This document shows, one piece after another, positions 5,564 through 6,092 of a DNA stretch of 6,092 nucleotides. A program made the translations under genes and the position numbers. A model generated the notes under the pieces. It was not told where the DNA came from. It was given only the letters and a program-made list of their open reading frames with translations, and made no database searches. Position 1 is the first letter of the stretch, and the number at the start of each line of letters is the position of its first letter. Source of the stretch: Candidatus Kaiserbacteria bacterium (GTDB lineage Bacteria; Patescibacteriota; Minisyncoccia; Phycocordibacterales; UBA2100); contig JALSPS010000110.1 of assembly GCA_026985835.1 (NCBI GenBank), positions 1 to 6,092 of the forward strand. Direction: 5' to 3'.

Positions 5564-5570
5564 ACCAGAT

Positions 5571-6092
5571 ATGGTCTTAGTCTCGTTAGGCTTCATATTT
5601 TTATTTCTGAGCATTATGTTGCTCATGCGGGCAAATATCATTTTGCCCGAAGAGATGTTTGGTAGGTCAACCCAAAAAGGGCTGGGTGCCCTTTTGCTTT
5701 TCGTTGCACTTTCCTTGCTTGCATCCACATCCTTTGTGATGCCGGGCGGTGGGCAAGTCTCACTGCTTGAGAGGAAATTTTTGTGCAGAGCAATGCCCTC
5801 AGGGCAAAACATAGCTCGAGGGAATGAATGCGGGAAACAGGCAGAAATTATTATGCCCGGTTTTCACTTCATACCCTTTGTGCGGGTTTTGAGTACTGTC
5901 CGTACGGTGCCTATGATAACGGTACCAGATGGGCATTATGCAACATTAGTTGCACATGACGGCAAGGCTTTACCTCCGGGTCAGGTAGCGGCAAGGCCGT
6001 GGACTGAGCCTGTGAGGAAAATGCTCAACGCTGAGCATTTCCTTGACTCAGCCGGTGGGTACAAAGGGTTGCAGGCGACCGTTCTGCGTCCT
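5571..6092 (+). CDS. Membrane-anchored SPFH/band 7 (flotillin-like) protein, N-terminal part
   Basis: Translated by hand; 174 codons are open to the window edge. Two hydrophobic segments come first (about residues 2-19 and 38-57, separated by a charged loop with LPEEMFGRS), so the protein is probably anchored in the membrane by a hairpin or two helices. Next comes a region typical of the start of flotillin-like SPFH proteins: MPGFHFIPFVRVL (95-107), TVPMITVPDGHYATLVAHDG (112-131), LPPGQVAARP (134-143), a segment with FLDSAGGYKG (157-166) and ATVLRP (169-174), matching the known pattern of PG-H, VP-IP-G, V-A-DG-PLP-G, F-GG-G and LRPG. SPFH proteins scaffold membrane domains or regulate membrane proteases; the partner is not visible here. 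Cys72 and Cys87 lie between the anchor and the SPFH region. The start is set by the GGAG at 5559. G+C is about 50 percent, against about one third in the neighbours. Confidence 0.85.
   Translation, partial: MVLVSLGFIFLFLSIMLLMRANIILPEEMFGRSTQKGLGALLLFVALSLLASTSFVMPGGGQVSLLERKFLCRAMPSGQNIARGNECGKQAEIIMPGFHFIPFVRVLSTVRTVPMITVPDGHYATLVAHDGKALPPGQVAARPWTEPVRKMLNAEHFLDSAGGYKGLQATVLRP

Noticed and set aside
5462..5665. Plus-strand open frame of 67 codons
   Set aside because: It runs through the TTGACA promoter, the hairpin and the first 95 bases of the SPFH gene in another frame, and shows no recognisable protein pattern.
5516..5812. Minus-strand open frame of 98 codons opposite the SPFH gene
   Set aside because: It is the antisense of a well-supported reading frame with family motifs, and it lacks any of its own.
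1..6092. tRNA, rRNA, CRISPR array, insertion sequence, or phage module
   Set aside because: Reading both strands I found no cloverleaf, no regularly spaced repeats, and no transposase-like or phage-like frame.

Overview
The window is AT-rich (roughly one third G+C in sampled lines), gene-dense, and carries compact versions of universal genes. The overall style fits a small-genome bacterium of the candidate phyla radiation (Patescibacteria, Parcubacteria-like). That assignment is inference from gene style and content, because no phylogenetic marker is present. The standard bacterial code works throughout.

Layout: (1) Positions 1-467, minus strand: the N-terminal part of an exported LysM protein, cut by the window edge. 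(2) Positions 468-926: a gene-poor stretch with a good sigma70-type promoter for the LysM gene and a possible decayed small gene. (3) Positions 927-2767, plus strand: tpiA and pgk, overlapping by ATGA, two adjacent glycolytic functions in one transcript. (4) Positions 2798-3208, minus strand: a HIT-family nucleotide-binding protein, convergent with pgk and divergent from recJ. (5) Positions 3297-5389, plus strand: recJ (ssDNA exonuclease) followed by an RNase HI gene, both nucleic-acid-processing enzymes. (6) Positions 5390-6092: a short intergenic region with a TTGACA promoter and a strong hairpin, then the start of a membrane-anchored SPFH/flotillin-like gene that runs off the window. This last gene is clearly richer in G+C (about 50 percent by hand count) than everything before it.

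The most interesting pattern concerns translation initiation. tpiA, the HIT gene, recJ and rnhA each have a -10-like hexamer exactly 6 bases before an ATG, which would put the transcription start on or next to the A of that ATG. Three of the four have no Shine-Dalgarno sequence. This suggests leaderless mRNAs and favours start codons slightly downstream of the longest reading frame in three genes. The SPFH gene, in contrast, has a classical promoter, a 50-base leader and a well-placed GGAG. Both glycolytic enzymes also carry unusual substitutions at normally conserved active-site positions: Ala instead of Glu after GHS in TpiA, and Ser instead of Asp in the DFN motif of Pgk.
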